Source: Apoda limacodes
Lineage: Eukaryota > Arthropoda > Insecta > Lepidoptera > Limacodidae
NCBI GenBank assembly: GCA_946406115.1
Contig: OX291542.1
Location: forward strand, 26,051,321-26,115,320
Reading direction: 5' to 3'
DNA: 64,000 nt
Under the pieces are notes generated by a model. That model saw only the letters and a list, made by a program, of their open reading frames with translations. It did no database searches and had not been told where the DNA came from. Below are positions 49,793-62,905 of this stretch, in pieces; position 1 is the first letter of the stretch, and the number at the start of each line of letters is the position of its first letter. A program made the translations under genes and the position numbers.

Positions 49793-51901
49793 TAGTATAC
49801 TATAACTCTTACTTGTCTTTCTACGTATAAATGTGAATTTTTGAAAAGCCTGTATAGAGTTTTTGCAAACCACCTATTTCAGATATTTTCAGCTATAACA
49901 AGGCCACGAGATTTTATTAGCTGTTTTGGTAAAATAGGTATTTCACTTAATTTCGTATCAAATAAAAATTTCATCGCAAAATGAAACCTATCTCCTAGCA
50001 GACAAGATACATTTTGAAGTTATCAAAAGCTTTGTGTATGAACATTCGATTATACACACGGACGGTCAAGCATTTATCAATTAATACCCTGTGTAATTGA
50101 GCAAGCATTCACGGGACACGTTCAAAAGCACATTCCATATTAATCGAAGTGTCTGTGAACATCATGTTACGTTTGTAGCTTTCAAACTAATTTGTTATGA
50201 AATATCAAAAATGTTGTTTATACTTTAACTTTAGAAAAAATGTGGTATGTTTCAGTAACCAAGGCCTAGGCAGGGTGCCTAACGTAAGGGTTTTCCTCCT
50301 AAATTTAGGGGTAAATCATGTGAGTTGGGATTTTTTTTTAATAAAGAATGTTTTATTAGTTGGCAACCCTGGGCCTAGAGTTACCAAATCACAGATAATA
50401 TAAGATCCTGTAATTATCAAAATAAAATACCGGATACACAAAACTCCCGTATTTTTTTCATTGAAGCTTCAAATGACAGAAAAAATATTTTCATGTGCGG
50501 TAATGCTGAGATGAATAATAGAGACAAATATTGACATTGTAAAGATGGAGCAAGCTATATAAATGTCAAATGCAAATTCAAAGGATTAAATTCAAACTAA
50601 ATATCTAATTATATCTATTAAATATCTATTCGACAGATAGTGACATGGAATAAAATGTACACCTTCCAAATATTACAGATAGAGCTATAGATAGCATCTA
50701 ATTATGTAGTTCCCGTAAAGTTCAGGCATTTATATAAAAAAGATTTACAAAGATTTTTATAAGTGGCGAGAATCTAGAAATGTGCCAAATCGTGCCTAGT
50801 ATGTAGGTATCTAAATGATAAAATATCTCACTTTATGTTGCCATAAAAAAAATATGGAAGCTGAAAATAGCAAATTTTTAGATAGATCCAGTTTGTTTTC
50901 TAAACCATTATTGATACCATTGGATAGAGTTCATGAAGCACTTTCAGGATTAATAATCAGTATTTCGATATCGTGTATGTTTAGACATAATCGCGTGAGA
51001 TTACTTAGCGTTTTCACCCTGTAAAGCAAAAAGAAATTTGTTCTTAGCGGGTGTTGTAACATATCGTTTTATGTTACTTTGAAAATAGACATGAAAGTAA
51101 ATATGGTGAACTGAATTTATGTGCAATACTTAGAAACTTGAGTTATTTTCTCAAGTGAATAGGTGCTTACATCTGTATTGCGCTTACACAGTTAATTTCG
51201 TCTACGATGACAGGAATCTTTTAACAAGTTTAAAAACTTACTAAAAATATTTAATCTTTAAATATGTCAACTAAGCTTGGTGACTTGAACTATGAAAAGG
51301 TCACATACTCAAACTGTATCCTTATTACTATGATAAATAGAGTATAATTTCATTTGTTCACTATTAAAATGCGAGAATCTCTAAACCGTGTGAACGGAAT
51401 TCCAAGAATCGAACCTCGAAAACGAAGTTGAGAGAGGATTCTGTGGCAGCAATAGAGGGTTGTTGTGGAGAGTCACCCAGGAACAGCGTTGACGTTTGGA
51501 CGTGATAGTTTAAAAATTCAAAGGAGTCGGCCAAAGAGTTACAAGTGATATTTTTAGTTACAAGTGATATTTCAATTTACTTTTAATTTAGCATTTAATT
51601 TAATTAATTTGAAATTTAACTTTACAATTGTGCACTTTAACAAGTAAAATCTTGATGGTTGGAGCTCTTCATACAATTGGTAAACAGTATCATTTTTTTT
51701 TATTGTTATTATATATTTCTTCTTTTAACTTTTAGATTCTTATTTAATTCACTGATTTCTTCGGATAACTTAGTTTAATAGGATGTATATAATAAAGACG
51801 AATGCAGGTTTTATTGATGACTAAAGTATGAAATATGTATGTCTAAAGGAATTTTCATTAGCGTATGTTCGGGAACGACGGGTCTAATTAATAAACACTA
51901 T
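49793..51901. other. AT-rich intergenic sequence
   Basis: No gene. One GC-balanced island at 51370-51540 (GCGAGAATCTCTAAACCGTG; GGAGAGTCACCCAGGAACAG) stands out but has no long frame. Confidence 0.45.
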
Positions 51902-51936
51902 ACATATATATATATATATATATACATATATATAGC
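51902..51936. repeat. (TA)n microsatellite
   Basis: An almost uninterrupted TA dinucleotide run with a few C interruptions. Confidence 0.9.
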
Positions 51937-54900
51937 TAATATATTCATTTAGATGCTGATGTAACATGAGACGAGAGGTGGTCTTCTTTCGACTTCCTGC
52001 ATTTTGTCTGTATTTTTCTCTTATTTCTCAACTGGTTTTATAAATTAGGAGCTTTAGGCCTGAAACGAATTTTAAAGTTTCAGGTAGGGTTTTCTTTTCT
52101 TTTAAATACAGTTTAGAGAAGTAAATTTCGACAGTGACAGCAAACATCGGACAACGACTGCAATATTTTGATTTATCAATTAGTTGGAGTAGGGGGCGAG
52201 CTTTTGAAATCGAATTTGTTTACAAAGTGTTTGTGATTGATTGAATGTGTGTATAGTTGTTATGTTATTTTATTTGATGTGTATTGTTTCAACTGGGTGA
52301 TTACAACCACTTAAGCATTTAATTTGAAGCTTCATCAAGTGATTTTCAAACGAAATGTTTGAAAAGCTTAATACTACATGAAAATAATTTAAAAACTAAA
52401 TTATCCTGTCAAGAGCTCAACAACTATATAAAAATGTGTTTATTAGTAAATACATTATCGCCGAGGTACCATAAAATCTATAGGTATTTTTATACCTAAC
52501 TATTCTTCAAAGTCGTGACTATTAAATTTAGTCAAATCACCGAATTTCATGAAGTAACGGATATAGATCAATCCGTATAATACCCACCTATAGAAACACA
52601 TCAAATTAAATAATTTTAACAATGAGTGAATACAATTCTCTTGAATACAAGTTTATTTTCACAACTAATTACTTCTTTTTTTTGAGAGAAAATTTTATTA
52701 TCTCAGTTTAACTTTTAAAAATATATTTTTTTTATTTTAGATTACATGCATTTAGGAACTCAAACTCTCCCTCGTATCTGTCGGCTGTCCTAAGGGAACT
52801 AGGCGGAACAGGGGGGGGACAATTTCTAATATCGGAGGCATATTGGAAATTACTTCACAACATAGCTTCATCACCTAACTAGCTCAGCGTTCATTTTCGA
52901 ATTTATAGCTTCGGGAAGTGATGTATGCCGGTTCTGGGAGACTCTTGGAGGAAGCCTTTGACCTGGTCAGCGTGTCGGAATCCAGTTTATGCTAGGCGTC
53001 ATATAATTGTTTCCTACGTGGCTATGGAATTGGAAATGTTCGTCGCGAGCAGACGTTAGACTAGGTAAATACAAAAAATGTTTGAAATTTGCTTTCCAAT
53101 GTCGATATTAAGATATTCTATGTCTTAGGAGTCTAGTATGACTTAGGGGCCTAGGATGTCTGCAGACTTTAGGAGAGAAGTATGATTGTGTAATAGGTAT
53201 TATTTTAGGGAGAGATTGACCAATCTATGTCTGAGTCTCAGTGTGATACCTGCGAGATAATCTGAAAATCTGGTTGGATGGTTCGAAATTTATATTAACG
53301 ATTTCAGGAATTGTGTTATATTAGGTTGTTTAGATTTTCTTAATTTTCAGGAGGAAGATTGTATCTCTGGTTTTCTCTTATCTTATATTTGTTTGAAGTT
53401 CTAGATTTAAGTAAATATATTATATTTAATATATTTTATTACTACAATTCTACACATACACTTATTATTATACAAGATTTTATACACATACGTTGTCAAT
53501 CACACATAATTACAGAGATTTTGAATGATAGAGAATATGTTCTGATGATTAGATTTTCTTTTCAGCTATAAATATTATAATATATTATTGTTTCATTTAT
53601 AAATTGTTTTGTGAAATCTGTTGTTTGAGTTGCAGTCTGTAGACGTTCAACGTGACTCGACAAAGGGATGTAGACGTCATGTGCCTATGGGACTGGAGAT
53701 ACTTCCGGACTATAATGCTGAAATTCATAAAAGCTGAGTATAATTAATTACTATTTGAATTTTTCACTTGTATGGCATTACTTTAATTCTATTCTGTCAC
53801 ATAAATATATTGTAAGGGATTATTTATTTTAATTATATTGATTAAATAGTTAGGTCTTTTACTGTACTTAAGTAATGTCCAATTTCAGTGAAGTTCTAAA
53901 ATACGATAACAAAACACTGAACAATTGATTTAGGCTATTTTGTTTTCTTATGAGAAAAGTCCAATTAATTTAGCTTTCTGTTTCACTCATTCATGTACCT
54001 TAATGTTAATTTATTTCAATGTGTATTAATCTAATTTCCTTTCAGCGTCCTTTTTTTGATTATGGCCTTTAATTGGTCCATCATAACTCGCTAATAGTTA
54101 AAAATTAGTTTACCCCAAACACTCAATTTATATTTTTGTTTTCTTTTTTTTTTATGTTTTTATGAGTGTTTTATTTTTCTGTTATGTAGTAAATAGAGTC
54201 ACTGGACAGCCTTTATGTGTAGAGATCTTAAATAGATTGCGGTTTTTCTATTTAAAATCTTGAGGAGAGGGCAACAGATATGATTGGTCAAATTACCATA
54301 ATTAATTTGGTAATTACAAAAAAGCAGAATTAATTATATCTGTTTGGAGATAAGGATAAAGGGTCCAATTTATTAAAAAATGCTTATAAACCTTAACTTG
54401 GTATTAGTAAATTTTATTTGTTGATTTATAGTTTCATTTTTTTTTTTTAATTTTTATTTTTCTTTTGAAAAACTAAGATTTAAAAATCTATATTATTAAT
54501 TATTATAAATCCAATATATACACACTTTTAATTTCGAATTCCAGGGGCAGATAAGTGAATTCAGCGTGGTGTGAGTATGAACGACAAGCGAGAACCTACG
54601 AGCTTACTCTGGTTTTACAATGGCGAGACGTCCAATTTTATAGCTAAGTTATAAACTCTGGTATTTAGGATATTTATTTAATTTACTAAAAATTATAATG
54701 TATCAAAATCAATTAAAGTCTTTCTTCTTCATATTTGTCACGGGGGAGTTTTACAGTGTCCCACGGCACCACTCTATTTTTGTGTTTCGAAAATGATATA
54801 TAGGTGGTTGTTACCACAGGTGATGCAAATTATGGTTATTTTAAAGCATTTGCATCACGTTCGTCAAGGTTTCCGGGCGTTAGATTGTAGATTTCTTGGC

Positions 54901-55913
54901 TAATGTTGGTTTTGAGGGCCTATATAGAAAGTAATCTTGTCCCGTCGGATTGGGTTATCTCACTGACTAACCGAAATCCCCACATAGAAAATTGGAAACA
55001 AGTGTTCCTCAAACATTTTTTTTCGCTTTAGGTTAGACACTTACCCTTACAGTGTAGCCCTCCATATGAAATTATTATGAATTTCGTTACTGTTGCCAGT
55101 CAAATAAAAAAAAACTAATTTTATTTAATTAAACAAGAAAATAATATAAGTATGAGAATACCATTTCAAAGCGGTCAGTTTCACAGGAGTTTCACACTTG
55201 TTTCACACAAACATGGATCTTCACTAGTTCCCTTTGTGGTGACCACTGGATGCGGTCATCGGGATGTTAACAAAGGAACTCCTAACAATGCGGTTCTTCC
55301 TTCAAGTTTTACATTTACACGCATGGCTATCACCTTTTTAATGATATTATTGTTTTTTCAAATTAGTTGTAGTAAGAGTAGATATCTGTAGTATTGCATA
55401 ACTACTAAAACTTTTAGTACACTTTCCCACTTTCTTTAATATGAGATAATGTCACTCACAGATGAATTACAGCATCATGTTGAAAATTAGACGTTCCTCA
55501 CCACAGCTGCTTAGGCTATACAGCTATGTCATTTAGGATGTATGACAAGCCTTCATTATGTGAATAATTACTTTCAGTATTGATTTGTGTTAAAAATATA
55601 ATCATTTTTACTACTAATTATGAATCTTTACTACTAAAAATAATTTACTTTGTACACAAAAAGTGTTGTCTGCGAAGAATAATAAATAAGCTGTTAGACG
55701 GCAGGACGTACTGCTTTCGATATAGAGGCGGAGAGTGCAATTTGTTGGGGTAATGGAAAAATTCCGTGGAAATCGGTTGACGCCTCACTTGTCCCCATCG
55801 CGGGAACACACATATACGATTTCTTGTTTTATTCAAGTTAGAAAGTAGATAGAAACCTGCATGGCTTTCAATGACCACATCAAAGCTCATTTATATTTAA
55901 ATAACTGCTTTTA
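51937..55913. other. AT-rich sequence with exon-like GC-balanced islands
   Basis: Islands at about 52740-53065, 53636-53735, 54545-54640 and 54740-54960 interrupt AT-rich DNA. Several follow TTTTAG, TTGCAG or TTCCAG, as splice acceptors would on the plus strand. No island has a convincing frame. It may be a non-coding transcript, a decayed gene or repeat remnants; nothing can be named. Confidence 0.35.
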
Positions 55914-56000
55914 ATTTATTTTGACCAACCACTGGTTATTTATTCAAACACCGTTTAATTCATTTTGACCAAACACTAGTCATTTATTCAAATTCAAATT
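55914..56000. repeat. 48-bp minisatellite, part 1
   Basis: Two units of TTTTGACCAACCACTGG, then TTATTTATTCAAACACCG, matching the array at 56615-56890. Confidence 0.8.
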
Positions 56001-56614
56001 CAATATAATTTATTCAGTTTAGGCTACAATAATTGAGCATTTATGAATGTCACTACGCCATCGGTTCGTAAGTCTACAGGGCAGGAGACCTTGTACTGAG
56101 AAGAACCGGCAAGAAACTCACCAAGGAATGCCCTTTTCTCCCTTTCTCTTACAGCGTCCAATTAAAATATTGGAAAATGCCCTCCCTATCATAAAAGGAA
56201 ACTTTCCATTACAAACAAAAAAACATGAAATATAAAGCGCAAGCACAACATAAAAATTGTATCTACTATAAACAAAAGACAGTTTATGTATTCATCACTA
56301 AGAAATAATCAATGTCTTACAGTATTAATAAACAAAACAAAAAAGTAAGACTAAATACTAAGAATACAAAGAAGTTTGCAAGAGCAGACCAGCCTCCACA
56401 GGCGGCACCCGTTCACACATGACACATGAATCAGCCATCGCTTCGCTCAACCATGTTTTAGGGAACGTAACGACCCGACACACACGCCACCACCGCAGAG
56501 ACACTTTGAGAGAGCATGACACACTCAAGCAACTCCAATAAAACTTTGATTGTACTAGTTACAATGTGTGTAGTAAAGGAACAAAATATAAGAGGGGAAG
56601 ATTGGAAGGTTCGT
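56001..56614. repeat. Insertion-like segment between two minisatellite blocks
   Basis: AT-rich start (TTCAAATTCAATATAATTTA), GAAGAACCGGCAAGAAACTC, then a GC-richer part at 56370-56530 (CAGCCTCCACAGGCGGCACC; CACACGCCACCACCGCAGAG). No protein recognised. Probably a mobile element that split the minisatellite. Confidence 0.45.
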
Positions 56615-56890
56615 AATGTTCAAACACCGATTAATTCATTTTGAACAACCACTGGTTATTTATTCAAACAGCGTTTAATTCATTTTGCCCAAATACTGGT
56701 TATTTATTCAAACATCGTTTAATTCATTTTGACCAACAACTGGTTCTTTATTCAAGAATCAGTTTATTCATCTTGACCAAGTACTGGTTATTTATTCAAA
56801 CATCGTTTAATTCATTTTGACCAACAACTGGTTCTTTATTCAAGAATCAGTTTATTCATCTTGACCAAGTACTGGTATTATTTATTCAAG
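56615..56890. repeat. 48-bp minisatellite, part 2
   Basis: About six units of the type TTTAATTCATTTTGACCAAC, then AACTGGTTATTTATTCAAAC, in two alternating subtypes (ATCGTTTAATTC and AATCAGTTTATTC), giving a partial higher-order pattern of about 96 bases. Confidence 0.85.
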
Positions 56891-56904
56891 AATCTCACAT
56901 TCAT

Positions 56905-57202
56905 TTCGACCATCGCACCGCTCGTCATCGGCAGGGAATTCATTTAAGAACTGAAATGGTACCGTACAGTTCGGTTTCAGAGAAAATTTCTCCCGCGAAT
57001 GCTTGGGTTGTGGAATGAGCTCCCTGCCAAGGTTTTCTCTAAGGACTACAGTATGGGGTTCTTCAACAAAGAAGTTATTGGATTTTTGAAGTGTCTTCAA
57101 CGCGTTAGTGATACCCCTGGTGTTACAAGCGTCCATAGGCTACCGTGACCGCTTACTATCAGGCGGACCGTAAGCTTGTTTGCCACCTTAGAGGTATGAA
57201 AA
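56905..57202 (+). mobile_element. CR1/Jockey-group LINE 3' end (copy 5)
   Basis: CATCGCACCGCTCGTCATCG, then TTGTGGAATGAGCTCCCTGC, CAAGCGTCCATAGGCTACCG and the GTTTGCCACCTTAGAGGTAT end. It directly follows the minisatellite. Confidence 0.85.
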
Positions 57203-58386
57203 AATAAAATAAAAAAATCAACAAAACATTTCACTGGCATTTTATGGCTTTTTTCGACGGTAATAAATATCAATATATCATAATAACGCATTATAAGCAA
57301 CAAATGTTCATAGTTATGGATATTGTGCGTTAGTGCAACAAATATTGTATGTTAAAAATCTGATTCGGATACACCTTAAATAAATTGTGTGACTAAAAAT
57401 TGCTTGTTAAAATTACTATACTGTGTATATCGACAAAATATCTGATTTAAATTTTTACTTTAACTTTTAAGCACAACATACATATATAGAAGTAGAACTA
57501 TGTAGTACGTTGTATGAACTTAACAATAAGTTAATGAAATATCAAACACAATAAAATTCTCATTCACTTATTGTCGGACATTCGAAATATTAAAGAAAAT
57601 TCTCGGATATTTATTGAACAAAGCCCCAGTCTTTTCACGACAATGTCAGTATTAGAGATGCCCATACAAAGCCCGTTCTAAGTCTCAAATCTGCCATGGT
57701 CTCGGTCTTGACTGAATGAGACCGCACCTTACGAGATTACTTCGCACAAAGACCGGCTTATTGGACGAGAACTACAATATTTGAGGCTTAACTTTTACCT
57801 TGTCCCTGTAGCTTGTCCGTGGCTTAATCTTTGTAACATTGCTGCTAAATTATAAATTCACATTTCATACTACTATATAATATTAAAAACATATAATTAA
57901 GTACAGAACCCTTGCTGTGCGAGACCAAGTCGCCCTTGACCGTTTTTCTTTATTAGTCAAAAGCTAAGCTTGTGCACCAGCAGTTTCTAAATATTTTTTT
58001 AAAACAATCGAAATATGATATATCTTTATACGTGTAGCACCAACCCTAAAAAACTACTATATGTTATCTCAAAAACCTTTAAGGAAAAGATAATCCTGCG
58101 AATTGTAATAAGAAAACATTTTCTTTATTAAAACCACATGTGAGTACTTATTCTGGAGACGACAAAAACATTTCCGCTCAACTAATACCTCTGACGCTGA
58201 GTTCAGCTCCCACATACTTTCCCATAATCCGCTGTAATTCTTAATGGAATCACACAGGTGATCGTTCAAATATTTTTGATATTCGGCCTTCTGTTATTCT
58301 CAAACTTAAGAGTAACATTCTATTTTTGATATTATTATGTGTATAAAATACGATTATAATTTATTTTAGTACTCATATTGATTTGA
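57203..58386. other. AT-rich intergenic sequence
   Basis: No gene. AGAACCCTTGCTGTGCGAGA and CCAAGTCGCCCTTGACCG near 57904 are a decayed GGTTCCG-family terminus. Confidence 0.45.
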
Positions 58387-58497
58387 TTTTTTTATACAAC
58401 TAAGTTGGCAAACAAGCTTACGGTCCACATGAAGCGATAACCGTAGCCTATGGACCCACGCATTGCCGATCCTTAAAAATCCAATAACTTCTTTGTT
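58387..58497 (-). mobile_element. CR1/Jockey-group LINE 3' end (copy 6)
   Basis: TTTTTTATACAACTAAGTTG, then GCAAACAAGCTTACGGTCC and AACCGTAGCCTATGGACCC: the reversed 3' terminus of the family, about 110 bases. Confidence 0.75.
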
Positions 58498-60837
58498 TTG
58501 ATATTTTGTATGATTTTATTTTTTACTTATGCGGTTTGCTCTACCTGTCTATTATTGGGCAATATTTTTCTTAAAGCTTTGACCGCCCCTTAGTTTAATT
58601 TAGTAAGTTTTCTTAGTGGAGCTCTACGCGGTACAACAAATCTACTTTGTTCATCAATGATGTACGTACATTATAGTGTTGAACACATGTGTTGAACACA
58701 TCACATCTTAAGGTTTTATTTCTGATTTTCTAATCCCCTTTTCTTACAAATGACACTCATTCACGAATTTATACTGAGCCAACTTATTTAAAGAATGTAT
58801 AACTTGTACGGATAAACTGACTGCAATATGGGCTTTATATTTTTAGCCCAAATTAAAACCATTTATTTACCTGTAGTTATAAACTTTAAAACTTTTGTAC
58901 GTATACTTTTTTTTTTAATATAAAATTTATATGAATTTCAACCCTTTTATATACTAATGATAATGAGTTAAAACAGGTATTCTAAGTTCAAGATTGTGTT
59001 AGGTATATAAATAGCCACGTAAAAAAAAGTGTGTTTATGTTGCACAAAACGGTCCTGCCGAGAAAAAAAATACATACAGATACATTAACCTTCATGCAAC
59101 TCTCTAGTAACCACAGCTTAGATTATTTAACTCAACCTAAAACGCAATCAAAATAAAAAAAACTCTAAAAGTTTGAGTAACGCTAGCCAAAATAAGAACA
59201 TAATGCTCAAAGAATATTATGATTGGGCACATTAGAGACGAGACTACGACCGCGTATAATGCGAGATCGAATGATTCGATCGCATTATTCAATAATGCGT
59301 ATTGATGCCGCTGTTGAAAGGTTCCCTTTCTAGAGGGCGAAAAAACGATGAATAGAGCTTATGGAATCTAATAAAGTGGGACATTCTTAGAAAATCTGAT
59401 ATCGGCACGGCTAATTTACCGTAGCGTACCTAATAACTACGTACCCAATAAAAGATTATTTTCTGCTAGAAAAATGTGTAGATTACCTTTATTTTATTTA
59501 TTAAGATTGTGATGTTGTAAAGATTGATTGATGACTGATTTTAAGTATATAGAAATTAAAATGAGATAAAAATAATCGAAATCGTAACTAATAATCTCAC
59601 TTACTATTTAATTTATCGTAAACTCACAAAATAGGACATTCCATTAAAAGTTCGTAAAATATTTTATTACGACGAGTTTAAAGGACGAAGGAAAAGCAGT
59701 TTTTAATACAGTTAAGAAAAGATATTTTTTTTATTTAGTAAAGTAAAAAGCAAAAATGCGTAATAGTTAATTTCCCGCATGCAAAACATCTATGTAATAC
59801 TATATCACTTTTTGACCAACTGTTATTGAAATATATTTTTAATTTTACTTTACTTTTCATTACAGAAATTTTAGCCAAAAAGTACTATTATACAAACTAT
59901 CTACGAAATAGGCTATAGACAGATATTATTAAGGATTTAAGGTCACTTAATTTTTAAGGCTACAAGTTTGAATCATAAATTATTAAATAAGCAGCAGTAA
60001 TTCTTGCTCGTATTTAAAAGTCAATGTTTGCTGGGCAGTTACTTAATTATCAAGTGCAACTAAGTGTTCTTATAATTTTTTTCACTTGTGTCTATCTACC
60101 TTTAAACATTGTCTTATACTATTAATATACAAAATTTATTTTGAATAATTCGACACAGCTTTAGACTTCACATACCTACTTTTATGTATGACCTAAACAT
60201 AACGACAAAGTGGCGAAGAATATATTATAGGGTAAAATATAGTTTTCATACATGACAAATAACCGATAGCAAGAGAGCGGCTTCCATTGTTTATTTGCCT
60301 TTCTCTTTATTTTTATAATTGTACAAACAAAATTAGGTAGCCCCAAATTTATTATTATAACCTACTAAAATAAATGACAAAATAAATTTATGTTGTATCT
60401 ATTTGTTTTATTGTAGCTACTGTATTTGAAAAGCCTGTACTTGCTAGTAATAACTAAGTGGTATCATTTAGCGGTGCGCTGACAATCCGCTTATGGCCGA
60501 CTGCGCATTAGGTACGCATCAAATATGCATGCACCACTCTATCTCGGCTACCTAAGTGGTAAAAAGCGGAAGATTATCAAAGAATTAAAGGTATATTCTG
60601 ACTTGTATTATGGCTAAAAGCATTACAAAAAAAAAATATGTCTTAATTTATAAACAAGGGCAATACATCAGCATTCAAAAAATTTTAAAAAAATTGCAGA
60701 TTTCTGTTAATGTTTTAATTAGCTCTGACTTTATGAATAACTGAATAGGTTACCAGACAACGGATACAAATACATATTTTTACTTTCCTTATTAATGACA
60801 TTTGACATACATACCTAATTATACATAGAAAAGTCGC
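58498..60837. other. AT-rich intergenic sequence
   Basis: No gene or named repeat. A 29-base near-palindrome, AATGCGAGATCGAATG then ATTCGATCGCATT, occurs at 59251-59279. Confidence 0.45.
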
Positions 60838-60960
60838 TTCAACCGTTGTACTGTAGGGGCACAGGCCTCTCTTTTAAGAAGGAGGCTTAGGCAATAGTCC
60901 ACCTCGTTGTTCTAGTGCGAAATGGCGGGTTTTGTCAGCTAGTGGCCACTCAGAGCTTTC
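60838..60960. repeat. SINE-like fragment
   Basis: GGGGCACAGGCCTCTCTTTT, then GGAGGCTTAGGCAATAGTCC and ACC resemble the body of the SINE at 33670-33955 (GGGCCATAGTCCACGTGG). Confidence 0.45.
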
Positions 60961-61360
60961 AAATTGCCCAAAGGACCTCTGATTAACCTGTCATGTGGCA
61001 AACAGCAGCCTAGAACGTGCCCTTCGCAGCATGCACAAGAAAATGCGTACTTTATTTTATTTGAAAAATTAAATAAGCGCAGTGTATGCACGGTGGTTAA
61101 TACCTAACAAAGAGGATGTTCATATAGATATATAAGCAAAACAAGTATGTAAAAGCTCTGTAAGCCGCTTGTGGCATTAGGGCGGGGCGCAGAATCCGCC
61201 ACTCAGATAATACGGGGCGGACTGTGCATACTTTATGAGCTGACGGATTCAGCCTCGCCTTTGTTTCAAAGCCTGTAGGCATCGTTTAACATATACAGTA
61301 CTATACATACATAAAAAAATAGTATAGTAGATTTAAAAACATACGTTTAGATCCAATATA
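60961..61360. other. Intergenic sequence with one GC-rich patch
   Basis: The patch at 61165-61265 (GGCATTAGGGCGGGGCGCAG; CGGGGCGGACTGTGC) is unlike its surroundings. No frame or known repeat recognised. Confidence 0.4.
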
Positions 61361-61786
61361 AAAAAAAACCGGCCAAGTGCGAGTCAGACTCGTGCACCGA
61401 GGGTTCCGTACAAGAAATATGTGATGTAACTAACAATTTAAGGTTTTTGGATTTTTTTCTTTATATGTTCTTCATTCTTCATGCCAAATTTCAAGATTCT
61501 TAATCGACTCGAAGTACCCTTTAGGTTTTGATTCCTTTGAGAGTACTTGCGAGTTTGAAAATATGCGGCTTAAATTCCTGTTTCTTTTGATTGCGTTGAC
61601 ATAGAAGTTTGATTTTTTCACAGCTCCAAGGGACAGTACACCTGAGTATTTGATATAAATTTTAGCTCGATGCCTCCACGCGTACATGAGATAAAGGGTT
61701 TTGACAGACGGACGGACGGACGGACAAAAAAGTGATCCTCTATAAGGGTTCCGTTTTTTCCTTTTGAGGTACGGAACCCTAAAAAT
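61361..61786. repeat. GGTTCCG-family element, second subtype (complete)
   Basis: Starts AAAACCGGCCAAGTGCGAGT, contains ATTCTTCATGCCAAATTTCA and a GACGGACGGACGGACGGAC run, and ends GGGTTCCGTTTTTTCC, GGTACGGAACCC. Its left end matches the right end of the first subtype and the 5S-derived element, in inverse orientation. Confidence 0.8.
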
Positions 61787-62389
61787 AGTTAAAAAGTACT
61801 GATAAATAGGTTAAATTAACTAAATTGATTCTAGATTACTTATACCGTTTTGTTAAGTAACTTCAACGAAATTAACTTTTAAATATTATATTCAGCATTT
61901 TTTTTCCAGTATAGGTGTAGATAGATAAATGAGTCATATGTCTTTCTATCTCTGGCACCCTATTTCAAACTTTTAAAAGCGTACAACATCCGCGTACTGA
62001 TTAATTAGATCTTATGTATGTGAGTACCATTATGTAACTACTTATTTTTTGGTATGTGGCTGAACTGTGAACTTTTTATACAGTCAATATACTTAGTGGT
62101 TGAATCAGATTTATTTCAGATTTTATCACCGGAACTTTTAGTTAGAATTTGTGCCAAAAACAGTCCTAACTAACAGTCCTAACTTAAATCAACGGATGTA
62201 TGCCAGAAACAATACAACTAAAGGCCCCGTCACGAGAAACTATGAATGAGCAGGTATGTTTTCTATGTACATTTTTGAAATAAGAAGTAACCATATTTCA
62301 TGTCTATGCTATTTAGCTGTTATACGCCCCTTAAATGTGACTTTTTCATCCTTACGACAAAATTCTTCCTCACTCACTCCTTATAACCT
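61787..62389. other. AT-rich intergenic sequence
   Basis: No gene or recognised repeat. Confidence 0.5.
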
Positions 62390-62480
62390 AAATGGTCACG
62401 CTGAGTGCGGTTTCAGAGGAGTTTACTCCCGCTAATGCTTAGCTTATGGAATGAGCTCCCCGCCAATTTTAGCTTGAGAG
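62390..62480 (+). mobile_element. CR1/Jockey-group LINE fragment (copy 7)
   Basis: AATGGTCACGCTGAGTGCGG, then TTTCAGAGGAGTTTACTCCC and TTATGGAATGAGCTCCCCGC correspond to the EPKWSRTVRF...LWNELPA region of the family. Both ends missing. Confidence 0.65.
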
Positions 62481-62725
62481 GCGTCTCGTTAGATTAGACT
62501 CAATTGTGAGAGTGACATTGGGTACATAAAAATCTTGAAGAATTAAAATGGCGGATTTTATGCGCTTCAATGTGCGGGTTCAAAAATTTTTTTTGCAAGT
62601 CCTTCGAGTTGGATTGAAGGGCTTTAAAAGGCAGGTACGAAAATATACATATACCCTTATGATAAAATATTCAAGCGCGAGTAAAACAATGAAAAAAAAT
62701 AACACTAAAAAGCTGTAAGCAAAAA

Positions 62726-62748
62726 TAAATAAATAAATAAATAAAAAA
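62726..62748. repeat. (TAAA)n microsatellite
   Basis: AATAAATAAATAAATAAATA, about five tandem tetranucleotides. Confidence 0.85.
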
Positions 62749-62799
62749 ATCGACTGCAAAACAAAAAGAACTAAACAGAAATTCAAACATACCATGTAT

Positions 62800-62905
62800 T
62801 TAACTATAAGCAGGCGGGACTCATTTTAATGCAATTTCGAATAGTGTACATATTGCTCACACTATAATAGTTACCTTAAAATGAGTTCCGTGTGCTTATA
62901 GTTAA
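62800..62905. mobile_element. Short fold-back MITE
   Basis: Left arm TTAACTATAAGCAGGCGGGA then CTCATTTTAA; right arm TTAAAATGAGTTCCGTGTGC then TTATAGTTAA. About 31-base arms with three or four mismatches around a 44-base loop; total 106 bases. Confidence 0.8.

Noticed and set aside
59251..59279. Near-palindrome as a regulatory operator
   Set aside because: Short, in featureless intergenic AT-rich DNA, with no second occurrence in the window.
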